From NCBI GenBank assembly GCA_007120055.1, contig SKOL01000281.1:1-7377 (forward strand): a stretch of DNA of 7,377 nucleotides, written 5' to 3'. Under the pieces are notes generated by a model that saw only the letters and a list, made by a program, of their open reading frames with translations, searched no databases and had not been told where the DNA came from. Positions within the stretch are counted from its first letter, which is position 1. Each line of letters starts with the position of its first letter. Positions 1-6,115 of this stretch are shown one piece after another. The translations under genes and the position numbers were made by a program. The stretch is from Anaerobacillus sp. (GTDB taxonomy: Bacteria > Bacillota > Bacilli > Bacillales_H > Anaerobacillaceae).

Positions 1-517
1 CGTCAGTGACCGTCATTTTATAAAAAATCATGTTTACGAAGGAAAAACGTTACGACAACTCGTCGACCATCAAGAAAAAGAAAAGCAAGTCATTGATCAC
101 CAACAAATTGGCACGTGGATTAAACATCAACATTCTAAACTCCGCTGGATCCATGCTTTAAAGTTGGAACCTGTTTTTAAAGACGTGAAAACAGCCAAGA
201 AATCAGTGTTCATTTCTTTACCACAGAAATCAGAGTTAACACCAGAATGGCAAGAAGTGATTTCGTCGATAAGTGAAGGAGTAGACATTACGATCATTAG
301 TAAGCAGCGTGCATTGAATAATAGGCAGGTCCAACATATCGAAGCTGATTTACCTTTTCCATTTGTTATCATCGACGATTCGATCATTTGGCTTGGCCAT
401 CCACTTGAAGGAGCAGTAAGGTGCAAGCCACCATTTGTTGCTGCAAGACTAGATTCAGAGAAATTCGTACAATATTTCCTCAGCCAATTGAGTGAATTTC
501 ATAATCACCAAAAATGA
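1..517 (+). CDS. 3' end of a large protein with PLD-like C-terminal domain (possibly helicase/ATPase tail), partial
   Basis: The frame starting at base 2 is open from the window edge to the TGA at 515-517 (171 codons), so the gene begins upstream. The TTG at 164 is internal: the reading frame before it is open and protein-like and there is no ribosome binding site. The segment FVIIDDSIIWLGHP, followed by a PPFVAARL stretch, resembles the last strand-turn of phospholipase-D-like domains found at the C-terminus of some large bacterial SF1-type helicases/ATPases, where a conserved Asp and a Trp-x-Gly close the fold. No complete HxK catalytic motif is visible, so the domain may be degenerate or binding-only. 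The final codons (SEFHNH) are encoded by a copy of the interspersed 20-bp repeat, so the native C-terminus may have been altered. The PLD-like assignment is by pattern memory; the helicase part is inferred and lies outside the window. Confidence 0.5.
   Translation, partial: VSDRHFIKNHVYEGKTLRQLVDHQEKEKQVIDHQQIGTWIKHQHSKLRWIHALKLEPVFKDVKTAKKSVFISLPQKSELTPEWQEVISSISEGVDITIISKQRALNNRQVQHIEADLPFPFVIIDDSIIWLGHPLEGAVRCKPPFVAARLDSEKFVQYFLSQLSEFHNHQK
490..509 (+). repeat. Interspersed 20-bp repeat, copy A (inside gene end)
   Basis: GAGTGAATTTCATAATCACC matches three other copies (2129-2148 and 5874-5893 on +, 6945-6964 on -), with one T-to-C change. It lies inside the last codons of the upstream gene, followed by AAAAATGA, which supplies the stop. 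Eight bases after the repeat comes an 18-bp perfect inverted repeat. No matching right end (revcomp of the repeat) is seen downstream, so this is a half or decayed element. Confidence 0.8.
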
Positions 518-553
518 TCTTTATTCGACAAGTGTCACTTGTCGAATAAAGAT
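517..553 (+). repeat. 18-bp perfect inverted repeat (stable hairpin)
   Basis: ATCTTTATTCGACAAGTG (517-534) and CACTTGTCGAATAAAGAT (536-553) are perfect reverse complements around a single T, giving a practical stem of about 17 bp with a 3-nt loop. It starts at the last base of the TGA stop. No T-tract follows directly, so alone it is not a classical terminator; it may protect the mRNA 3' end or act together with the next hairpin. It occupies the same place relative to repeat copy A as the inner hairpin does in copy B. Confidence 0.8.
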
Positions 554-589
554 AGAGTCACATACTTTGGCAATAGTGGCTCTTTTCTT
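554..589 (+). terminator. Rho-independent terminator of the upstream gene
   Basis: AGAGTCAC (554-561) pairs with GTGGCTCT (576-583), eight pairs including one G-U, around a 14-nt loop, and is followed by TTTCTT (584-589). It lies 37 nt after the stop of the upstream gene and before the promoter of the ArsR-type gene, so it should end transcription from the left. Confidence 0.65.
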
Positions 590-619
590 GTTGAAATAGT
601 GTATTATGTCAATAGTCTA

Positions 620-661
620 TTGTTATAATCATCTAATTAGATTATAATCGAATTAGATGAT
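620..661 (+). promoter_or_regulatory. SigA-type promoter with overlapping inverted-repeat operator
   Basis: TTGTTA (620-625) and TATAAT (643-648) are separated by exactly 17 bp and form a good vegetative promoter for the gene at 682. An 11-bp inverted repeat, ATCATCTAATT (628-638) and AATTAGATGAT (651-661), brackets the -10 box, and a 12-bp perfect palindrome ATCTAATTAGAT (631-642) fills the spacer. ArsR/SmtB regulators typically bind such imperfect repeats over their own promoter, so autorepression is likely; that link is inference. Confidence 0.7.
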
Positions 662-681
662 TGTTAAAGGAGGACATTGTA

Positions 682-1254
682 ATGCAACTAAGTAGGCTTG
701 TTAAATTTCATAAAGCACTAGGGGATGAAACAAGAATTAGGATTATTTCGTTATTAAAAGAAGGGTCACTGCATGGTCAGGCGATAGCAGGGAAATTGGG
801 GCTCACTGCACCAACGATTTCACACCATATCGCAAAGCTACGTGAAATAGATATCATCTTTCAGCGACGTGAAAAAAATACAATTTATTTTTATTTGAAC
901 GAAAAAAAGCTAACGTTTATGGCTGAAGCGATTTTACGTCTCGGTACGGACGAGATGAAGCTTGCACAAGTTGAAGATGAGGAAAAATATAAGGTAATTA
1001 AAAACTTTATTCAAGCAGATGGTACACTGAAAACTATTCCTGCCCAACGCAAAAAACGACTCATCATTTTAGAGCATATGGTGAAGCAATTAGAAATTGG
1101 TAAAAAGTATACGGAACGTGAAATCAACGAACATATTAAGAAATTTCACGAAGACTTTGCCACAATTCGCCGTGAATTTGTAATGTGCCAATTTATGTTC
1201 AGACAAGATGGGGAATATGAATTAAACCCTAAAGAGATGTGGCCAATAGGTTAG
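682..1254 (+). CDS. ArsR-type HTH transcriptional regulator with C-terminal DUF2087
   Basis: A 190-aa cytoplasmic DNA-binding protein. Residues 4-80 form a winged-helix ArsR-like domain: LGDETRIRIISLL is the classic ArsR entry helix, and LTAPTISHHIAKLRE (41-55) is the recognition helix. Residues about 117-182 (IPAQRKKRLIILEHM, then YTEREINEHIKKFH and ATIRREF) match DUF2087, a small domain often fused to ArsR-like HTHs. The ATG at 682 is chosen because AAAGGAGG (666-673) lies 8 nt before it; the TTG at 661 would lie upstream of that site. The ELCVCDL metal-binding motif of arsenic sensors is absent and the only Cys is C169, so metal sensing is unlikely. The ligand and targets are unknown. Its own promoter carries a palindromic operator, and the NRDE gene 79 nt downstream may be cotranscribed. 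Confidence 0.85.
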   Translation: MQLSRLVKFHKALGDETRIRIISLLKEGSLHGQAIAGKLGLTAPTISHHIAKLREIDIIFQRREKNTIYFYLNEKKLTFMAEAILRLGTDEMKLAQVEDEEKYKVIKNFIQADGTLKTIPAQRKKRLIILEHMVKQLEIGKKYTEREINEHIKKFHEDFATIRREFVMCQFMFRQDGEYELNPKEMWPIG

Positions 1255-1333
1255 ATATAATCATGGATAGATTGGGATAAAATGGTTGGTAATGTTGATT
1301 TATAAGTTAACTTTTATGAAAGAGGGTTATATT

Positions 1334-2086
1334 ATGTGTTTAATTTTGTTTGCCTATAATATCCATCCTAAATATAGACTTATTATTGCTGCAAATCGTG
1401 ATGAGTATTATCATCGTCCGACCAGCTCTGCGCATTTTTGGGAAGATCACCCTTATATACTTGCGGGAAGAGACTTACTAAAAAAAGGTACATGGATGGG
1501 CGTCACGAGGCTTGGGCGATTTGCAGCGATCACTAATTATCGAAATCCTACTGAAAACATAGATGGAAAATATTCACGTGGCGATTTAGTCGCTGACTTT
1601 TTAAAAGAGCCCTATGATCCAATGAAATATTTGGATAGTGTAAAAAAAGAATGTGAACTTTACCCTGGTTTTAACCTATTGGTTGGGGATATATCAGAGT
1701 TGTACTACTATTCAAATATAGAAGATAAGATAACCAAGGTTGAGCCAGGTATTTATGGTCTCAGTAATCATCTATTAAATACGGATTGGCCAAAGGTAAA
1801 GTTCGGGAAAAAGGAGCTGACCAAAATAATTGAAAATGAAAAAGATTTAGTAGAAAAGTTATTTGAACTACTCCAAAATACTGCCTCCGCGCCAGATCAA
1901 CTTCTTCCTAATACAGGCGTTTCTTTACAACTAGAACGTATGCTTGCACCGCTATTTATAAAAAGTGAAACTTATGGTACGAGGAGTTCTACAATAATAT
2001 TAATGACAGATGAAGAAATAGACTTCAACGAACGATCATATTCTAAAAATGGAATTGAAAACAAACATTACAAAATTTATACATAA
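1334..2086 (+). CDS. NRDE (TANGO2-like, DUF833) family protein
   Basis: A 250-aa protein of the TANGO2/NRDE family. The diagnostic NRDE is at residues 21-24, preceded by a Cys at position 2 (MCLILFAY). GTWMGV (52-57), AAITNYRNP (64-72) and the C-terminal YGTRSSTIIL are all family hallmarks. The ATG at 1334 is chosen because the family begins Met-Cys and an AGAGGG (1321-1326) sits 7 nt upstream; the possible TTG at 1286 would add 16 unconserved residues. The family is predicted to have an Ntn-hydrolase-like fold with Cys2 as a possible nucleophile once Met is removed, but its bacterial substrate is not established; eukaryotic TANGO2 is tied to metabolism/heme or lipid handling. No signal peptide, so cytoplasmic. 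It follows the ArsR-DUF2087 gene in the same direction with no obvious terminator between them. Confidence 0.9.
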   Translation: MCLILFAYNIHPKYRLIIAANRDEYYHRPTSSAHFWEDHPYILAGRDLLKKGTWMGVTRLGRFAAITNYRNPTENIDGKYSRGDLVADFLKEPYDPMKYLDSVKKECELYPGFNLLVGDISELYYYSNIEDKITKVEPGIYGLSNHLLNTDWPKVKFGKKELTKIIENEKDLVEKLFELLQNTASAPDQLLPNTGVSLQLERMLAPLFIKSETYGTRSSTIILMTDEEIDFNERSYSKNGIENKHYKIYT

Positions 2087-2128
2087 TCCAGAAATCGCTC
2101 ACAATTTCTCGCTGTAAGTGACACTAGT

Positions 2129-2236
2129 GAGTGAATTTCATAATTACCTAGATTGAGTTATATCAGACTATATGTAGTTGCGAGTGACTTTACGCAACTA
2201 CATATAGATACTTAATGGTGATAAAATTCATTAAAG
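2129..2236 (+). repeat. Interspersed palindromic element, copy B (full length)
   Basis: The left end at 2129-2148 is the 20-bp repeat GAGTGAATTTCATAATTACC. The right end at 2217-2236 (GGTGATAAAATTCATTAAAG) is an imperfect inverted copy, sharing TGAATTT and the CACC/TACC edge. Inside lies a perfect 15-bp stem, CTATATGTAGTTGCG (2168-2182) and CGCAACTACATATAG (2193-2207), with a 10-nt loop. There is no coding potential. It lies between the NRDE gene (ends 2086) and the ECF promoter. It resembles a small non-autonomous, MITE-like or RNA-forming repeat; the inner stem may also serve as a terminator-like barrier for the NRDE transcript. Confidence 0.75.
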
Positions 2237-2267
2237 TATTAACCAATAAATTTATTTTTATAAAAAC

Positions 2268-2296
2268 TGTAACTTTTTCCTCCACTTAAACGAATA
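2268..2296 (+). promoter_or_regulatory. ECF-sigma-type promoter, probably autoregulatory
   Basis: TGTAAC (2268-2273) followed by a T-run, a 17-bp spacer, then CGAATA (2291-2296) fits the AAC / CGA pattern of Bacillus ECF promoters such as those read by SigX/SigW. It lies about 40 nt before the sigma gene's start. ECF sigma genes usually transcribe themselves, so the neighbouring sigma factor is the likely reader (inference). No good TTGACA/TATAAT pair is evident at this spot. Confidence 0.6.
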
Positions 2297-2335
2297 ATTA
2301 ATGAAAAGAAAATATTGGGTAAGGAGGGAATTCGT

Positions 2336-2875
2336 TTGGTTAAACACGGCGATTTACAAGAAAGTATTGAAAAGATCTATGAACAATATTACCGAGATGT
2401 TTATCACTTTTTAATTTGTTTTACCGGGAATAGGAATGATGCTGAAGATTTAACACAAGAAGTGTTCATTCAAGTGTTAAAATCAATGCCAAAATACAAT
2501 GAAAATTATCGCCTTAAAACATGGATTTTAACAATCGCTAGAAATGTCGCTGTTGATCATTTTCGTCGTCATAAATTTATTTCTATTTTTAAAGAAGGTT
2601 TTTTTGCTAGTTTAGTTTCTAAAGATAAAAAACCAGATGAGTTGTTGGAAACAAAAGAACAAAAGACAGTTGTTCATAATGCAATATCAAAGTTGAAACC
2701 TAATTACCGCGCTGTTCTCATTCTTAGAGGAATAAATGGCTTTTCCATTCGGGAAACCGCTGAAATTTTAAATTGTTCCGAAGCAAAGGTAAAGGTGGAA
2801 TACTTCCGAGCATTAAAAAAACTCCAAACGATACTAAATTTTAATGTAGAGGAGGGAATTGAAAATGCAAAATGA
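2336..2875 (+). CDS. ECF RNA polymerase sigma factor (SigX-like)
   Basis: A 179-aa group 4 sigma factor. Region 2 spans about residues 13-80: YEQYYRDVYHFL, then DAEDLTQEVF (35-44), the core-binding part, and KTWILTIARNVAVDHFRR (61-78), the -10 reading part. Region 4 spans about 113-165, with LKPNYRAVLILRGINGFSIR and the HTH ETAEILNCSEAKVKV (140-154). There is no sigma 1.1 or region 3, as expected for ECF factors. Wording such as GFSIRETA and SEAKVKV recalls B. subtilis SigX, whose regulon concerns cell-envelope charge and antimicrobial peptide resistance; that role is not shown here. The start is the TTG at 2336, 7 nt after AAGGAGGG (2321-2328); the TTG at 2315 precedes that site. It overlaps the anti-sigma gene by 11 nt, implying translational coupling and balanced amounts of the two proteins. 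Confidence 0.93.
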   Translation: MVKHGDLQESIEKIYEQYYRDVYHFLICFTGNRNDAEDLTQEVFIQVLKSMPKYNENYRLKTWILTIARNVAVDHFRRHKFISIFKEGFFASLVSKDKKPDELLETKEQKTVVHNAISKLKPNYRAVLILRGINGFSIRETAEILNCSEAKVKVEYFRALKKLQTILNFNVEEGIENAK

Positions 2876-4151
2876 ACACGAACTTTTTGATACGCTAAAA
2901 AAATCTCCTGATTTCGAGCCGCGAAAGGAATTTGTTCAAGAAACGAAGGGAGATTTAATTAACAGAGCTCGCAAGATGGAATACCGTAGGAAAGTAAAGA
3001 GATTTTCGGTTGTTACATCTAGTATTGCAGTTGCAACTTTAATGCTGGTTTGGGTCTCACTTTTTGGTGGGAAGCAAGTCATTTTTGATACGGTAGCCTC
3101 ACTTTGGAATGACGAAAACGATTCTGAAATCGTCATCGACCCCTCAGAAGAAAATATCGAGATGAGCGAAAATGGAGTTGTTGCCAAAAGTTTTCTCGAG
3201 GCAAAAGGGTACGAAATACTTTCTTATGAAGGTAGTGGCGAAAGTTACGAATTAACCAACGAAAAGTTAGTGGAAATGCCATACATGCAGCAATGGTGGA
3301 TGCAACCACAAGGGCCTGTAGATTATATTGGAAACATCATTGAAACAGAATTTTTCACAGTGAAAAATCACCCTTTAGATGATTTAGAAGGACTAGAATC
3401 ATTAGGGGAAACTAGTGTTTCCGTGATCATTATTGATGAGATTGCTGTTGGTGGTACGTCTTGGCCAGTAACAACGGAACCACAATTTGGTGGACCTTAC
3501 TCATTACACGGTAAGACACTTGAAGAACTTTATGGCGTTGATTATGCTACATGGCACGACGCATGGATTGAAAAATTCAGTAATGATAGTTCGGTGGTTG
3601 AAGAAGGTGCTGACAATCCACATGAGGGTGAATTGTTAGAAAAATCGGAAACGATTTTTAGGTTACTCGAACAATTAAATTGGACGGAGCTTGCTGATCA
3701 CACTCATCCTGAAAAAGGGATATTCTTCTCATTTTACGCGGATGCTGGAAATCCATTTTCAAACGAAGTTACTTTTTCAAGAAGTGAATTTGGCGAGCTA
3801 GACGGTTCAGAACCATTTATTTGGGGCTATGACATGGGAGATTATGCATTTGAATTCACTGTTAATGATTATATCTCTAAGTTTATCGTCAACCATTCGA
3901 TGCGGTGGGACGGGGAAAATAGTCAAGAAATTGACTATGAGATCATCACTTTTAACAATTCGGTCGTACAAAGTGGTGGGATCATCAACACCATTCCAGA
4001 ATATTTCCCTGAGGCTAAGTATGTAGAATATTATTCTCCGCCTCCATCAGACGATTTATGGCATCAATGGCAGGCACTACGGTTTATCTACGAACAATAT
4101 GACGGTAGCTGGTATTTAATAGGGATTGCTCGTGATGTGCATAGTCCGTAA
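2865..4151 (+). CDS. Membrane-anchored anti-sigma factor partner of the ECF sigma
   Basis: A 428-aa single-pass membrane protein. Residues 1-46 are a basic cytoplasmic segment (RKMEYRRKVKR just before the membrane) that would hold the sigma factor. One hydrophobic helix spans about 48-68 (FSVVTSSIAVATLMLVWVSL). About 360 external residues follow, strongly acidic (DENDSE, PSEENIEMSE) and rich in Trp/Tyr. The C-terminal part (WTELADHTHPEKGIFFSFYAD ... FIYEQYDGSWYLIGIARD) resembles an extracellular domain found in Bacillus envelope proteins, often ending in a WYLxGI strand. The ATG at 2865 is chosen because GAGGAGGG (2849-2856) lies 8 nt upstream. No zinc-binding HxxxCxxC is present, so it is not a ZAS-type anti-sigma. 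Assignment rests mainly on context: it overlaps the sigma gene and has the right topology, like RsiX. The signal sensed is unknown. Confidence 0.8.
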   Translation: MQNEHELFDTLKKSPDFEPRKEFVQETKGDLINRARKMEYRRKVKRFSVVTSSIAVATLMLVWVSLFGGKQVIFDTVASLWNDENDSEIVIDPSEENIEMSENGVVAKSFLEAKGYEILSYEGSGESYELTNEKLVEMPYMQQWWMQPQGPVDYIGNIIETEFFTVKNHPLDDLEGLESLGETSVSVIIIDEIAVGGTSWPVTTEPQFGGPYSLHGKTLEELYGVDYATWHDAWIEKFSNDSSVVEEGADNPHEGELLEKSETIFRLLEQLNWTELADHTHPEKGIFFSFYADAGNPFSNEVTFSRSEFGELDGSEPFIWGYDMGDYAFEFTVNDYISKFIVNHSMRWDGENSQEIDYEIITFNNSVVQSGGIINTIPEYFPEAKYVEYYSPPPSDDLWHQWQALRFIYEQYDGSWYLIGIARDVHSP

Positions 4152-4171
4152 CTACGGTTTATAGAGTTTGA

Positions 4172-4215
4172 AAACTAGAAGAAGATGTAAACAACTATAC
4201 ATTTTCTTCTAGTTT
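4172..4215 (+). terminator. Long hairpin between convergent genes, likely terminator (possibly bidirectional)
   Basis: AAACTAGAAGAAGATGT (4172-4188) pairs with ACATTTTCTTCTAGTTT (4199-4215), 17 pairs with one G-U, around a 10-nt loop. It lies 20 nt after the anti-sigma stop and 24 nt after the stop of the convergent ndh gene. The + strand arm ends in TTT; the minus-strand reading ends in TTTT, so it can serve both transcripts. Confidence 0.7.
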
Positions 4216-4239
4216 CCTATTGATCAACTAAATGACCAA

Positions 4240-5463
4240 TTATTGTTTTACAGTTCTTTTAACAAAACCGAGTGGGTTGAGACCTAGCGATTGTTTCAAT
4301 ACGAGCCCAGGACCACCTAGAGCTAATAAATACTTTGCTTCGACGACTTGTTTCATTAATGCCGCGAACTTCCCTTTAATTACGAAATTACCTACTTTTC
4401 CTACCGCATAGTAATCACTAATTGATGCTACTGAACCTTTATGATGATATTCAAATTCTTTTAATTCTGTTCCACGAATTGTTGCGACGATATTCTCGGC
4501 ACAAACTGGGCCTTGTTGCATCGCAACTTGAGCAGTAGGAGGAAGTACTGTTTTTTCATCGACCATAAAGTGTGCGTTGTCACCAATACAATATACATCC
4601 TTCAAGTTTGGAATACGTAAAAACTTATCGACTTTCATTTTTCCACGTACAGTTTCTAAACCAGCTTCTTCAAATAGCTGATGCCCTCGTACTCCGCAAG
4701 ACCAAATCAGCGTCTTCGTTGCAATTTCACCAGATTCAACCTTCACATAATCTTCTGTACATTCTAGTATTTTCGTAGAAGTCATCACTTTAACGCCCAT
4801 CGTTTTAAAAAGCTCAGTCGTATATTTAACTGCGTCTGGAGCAAAGCCTGGAAGTAAATTTGGTGATGCTTCGATATTAATAATTTGCACTTTTTCATAA
4901 GGAACTTCATGTTTTTTCGCTAGCTTCTTTAAGTTCTCAACTAATTCACCGACCATTTCAACACCAGTAAAGCCAGCACCAGCGACTGCAAACGTTAATC
5001 TAGCAGGATCGTGATCTTCTTGATACTTTGAAAATTGATTTTCAATATGGTGGTAAATAGCTTTAGAACTTCGGAAACTACGAATCTTAAAAGCGTGTTC
5101 TTCAATACCAGGGATACCAAATGTTTCAATTTGAAACCCGAGCGCGACAAGTAAATAATCATATTCAACAGTTTCGCCATTTTCTAATAACACTTGCTTA
5201 TCATCAAAATTTAACGAAGAAACCGTCGCTTTTTTAAAGTTTATTTTTTCGTTATTGATTAACTCTTCGATCGGTAATGCAATTTTATTATCTTGAGCAG
5301 TTCCAGCACTTGTTTTATGTAACTGAGTAGTAATGTAATGGTAAGAATGCTTATTAATAAGCGTTACATCAGCTTCGCCTGATTTTAGTAGTTTTTCTAA
5401 TTTTTTGGTTGTAATAATTCCACCGTACCCAGATCCTAAGACTACAATTTTTGGTTTGTTCAT
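4240..5463 (-). CDS. ndh: Type II NADH dehydrogenase (NDH-2), NADH:quinone oxidoreductase
   Basis: A 407-aa FAD enzyme that passes electrons from NADH to menaquinone at the inner face of the membrane without pumping protons. Residues 5-15 (KIVVLGSGYGG) form the FAD-binding GxGxxG; GAGFTG (162-167) is the NADH-binding one; VYCIGD (290-295) is the second FAD contact; PPTAQVAMQQG (308-318) carries the AQxAxQ quinone-site motif of NDH-2. The C-terminus (from about 387) is an amphipathic segment suited to peripheral membrane docking. Length is normal for the family. The ATG at 5463 is chosen because AGGAG (5477-5473) lies 9 nt before it, whereas the ATG at 5472 abuts the site. Bacillus genomes have several paralogues (Ndh/YjlD, YumB, YutJ); the KPKIVVLG start looks YumB-like, but the Rex-type operator upstream argues for the Ndh role. 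It is convergent with the sigma operon. Confidence 0.9.
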   Translation of the reverse strand: MNKPKIVVLGSGYGGIITTKKLEKLLKSGEADVTLINKHSYHYITTQLHKTSAGTAQDNKIALPIEELINNEKINFKKATVSSLNFDDKQVLLENGETVEYDYLLVALGFQIETFGIPGIEEHAFKIRSFRSSKAIYHHIENQFSKYQEDHDPARLTFAVAGAGFTGVEMVGELVENLKKLAKKHEVPYEKVQIINIEASPNLLPGFAPDAVKYTTELFKTMGVKVMTSTKILECTEDYVKVESGEIATKTLIWSCGVRGHQLFEEAGLETVRGKMKVDKFLRIPNLKDVYCIGDNAHFMVDEKTVLPPTAQVAMQQGPVCAENIVATIRGTELKEFEYHHKGSVASISDYYAVGKVGNFVIKGKFAALMKQVVEAKYLLALGGPGLVLKQSLGLNPLGFVKRTVKQ

Positions 5464-5490
5464 AAAGATCATCTCCTAATATGTATAGTT

Positions 5491-5508
5491 ATGTGAATTA
5501 ATTCACAT
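5491..5508 (-). promoter_or_regulatory. Rex-type operator in the ndh leader (18-bp perfect palindrome)
   Basis: ATGTGAATTAATTCACAT is a perfect 18-bp palindrome containing TGTGAA-N4-TTCACA, the core of the Bacillus Rex site. Rex is the NADH/NAD+ sensing repressor, and ndh is its known target in B. subtilis, so the position fits. The same string also satisfies the Fnr/Crp pattern TGTGA-N6-TCACA, so Fnr is an alternative. It lies 13 nt before the ribosome binding site, too close for an ordinary promoter downstream of it, so it probably sits inside the transcribed leader and acts as a roadblock or a looping partner of the site at 5619-5636. Confidence 0.75.
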
Positions 5509-5523
5509 GTAAGTTGTTTTAAA

Positions 5524-5542
5524 AAGAGGGTTTAGCCCTCTT
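5524..5542 (-). terminator. Terminator-like hairpin in front of ndh (minus strand)
   Basis: AAGAGGG (5524-5530) and CCCTCTT (5536-5542) form a GC-rich 7-bp stem with a 5-nt loop. Read on the minus strand the stem runs into TTTTT, so the hairpin is oriented to stop transcription travelling toward ndh. No minus-strand gene lies further upstream, so it is either an attenuator in the ndh leader or the end of a short untranslated RNA. Confidence 0.6.
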
Positions 5543-5608
5543 AAAATAAAGTTTCTGTTTGCTTATAAAATAACAACGGTGCTACTAAAAATCGATGCTG
5601 CGCTCAAG

Positions 5609-5636
5609 ATTATGAAACTTGTGATTAGTTTCACAA
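5609..5636 (-). promoter_or_regulatory. Candidate ndh promoter overlapped by a second TTGTGA-N6-TCACAA operator
   Basis: On the minus strand TTGTGA (5636-5631) and CATAAT (5614-5609) are spaced by 16 bp and form a plausible promoter, starting a leader of about 135-140 nt. TTGTGATTAGTTTCACAA (5619-5636) covers the -35 box and spacer; its 6-bp arms are perfectly inverted, and it differs from the Rex consensus at one core position while fitting the Fnr/Crp pattern exactly. A bound protein here would block RNA polymerase. The site is a clear palindrome; the promoter itself is weaker evidence. Confidence 0.5.
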
Positions 5637-5873
5637 AAAAGAAACATAGTTAATAGCTTACGGTAAAGTGAAGGGTTTCACAATGTCTTTTTTATAAATA
5701 AATGTGACAATTACGTGTCTTGAATGTAACTCGTTAAATCAATAAATAAAAAATTTACCGGGAAAAAACATGATATCTCATAGTTGCCAATAGATCAGCA
5801 TTGTGAAATTGATTACGTTATTTAGCAAGAAGTGGTATTATAAAAATGGACATTTTTAGCAATTCATTTAACT

Positions 5874-5995
5874 GAGTGAATTTCATAATTACCAAAAAAG
5901 AGTCACATCAAACAATATATATAATTGCAAAGTGTTTTGGTGCAACTGTATATTGATCTTAGTGACGAAAATATAGAATTATGAAATTCATTAAA
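5874..5995 (+). repeat. Interspersed palindromic element, copy C (full length)
   Basis: The left end (5874-5893) is GAGTGAATTTCATAATTACC; the right end (5976-5995) is GAATTATGAAATTCATTAAA. They share a perfect 14-bp terminal inverted repeat: TGAATTTCATAATT (5877-5890) and AATTATGAAATTCA (5977-5990). The interior folds as a long imperfect stem from GTCAC (5902-5906) to GTGAC (5962-5966), with TTGCA / TGCAA near the tip. The GAGTCACA after the repeat matches the bases following copy A's hairpin and resembles the AAGTCACA next to copy D. Non-coding; it lies about 120 nt before the methyltransferase start. Confidence 0.8.
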
Positions 5996-6115
5996 CCAGT
6001 ATAGTAAAGAACAGGGCAGGGACTACATAAAGGTACGCTCCCAATTGCTGATTATCCGTATTAATCTAGTTTTAATTATAAATGTAGATTTTGAATATGG
6101 AAGGAGTAGCTTTAA

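Larger units (their letters stand above)
5464..6115. other. 652-nt intergenic region between divergent ndh and methyltransferase genes
   Basis: No open reading frame of protein-like character is seen on either strand. From left to right it holds the ndh ribosome binding site, a Rex-type palindrome (5491-5508), a minus-strand terminator hairpin (5524-5542), a second operator with a candidate promoter (5609-5636), an inverted pair TTTCACAATG (5676-5685) and CATTGTGAAA (5799-5808), an AT-rich 8-bp-arm palindrome TAAAAATG-GA-CATTTTTA (5841-5858), the folded repeat element (5874-5995), and finally the methyltransferase leader with GGAAGGAG at 6099-6106. For the methyltransferase promoter I see only a TATAAA at 6077-6082 with no convincing -35 partner. 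Confidence 0.8.

Noticed and set aside
127..426. Minus-strand ORF opposite the PLD-like gene end
   Set aside because: It has no ribosome binding site or recognisable motif and lies opposite a clearly coding frame.
2087..2128. AGAAAT...ATTTCT inverted repeat after the NRDE gene as a terminator
   Set aside because: The stem is only 6 bp, AT-rich, and no T-tract follows.
5841..5858. AT-rich palindrome as a PerR/Fur/Zur box
   Set aside because: Arms TAAAAATG/CATTTTTA with a GA centre do not match those consensus boxes; recorded only as a palindrome.
6015..6060. Possible riboswitch or structured leader before the methyltransferase (GGGA...TCCC pairing)
   Set aside because: Only short interrupted pairing is visible and no known riboswitch core is recognised.
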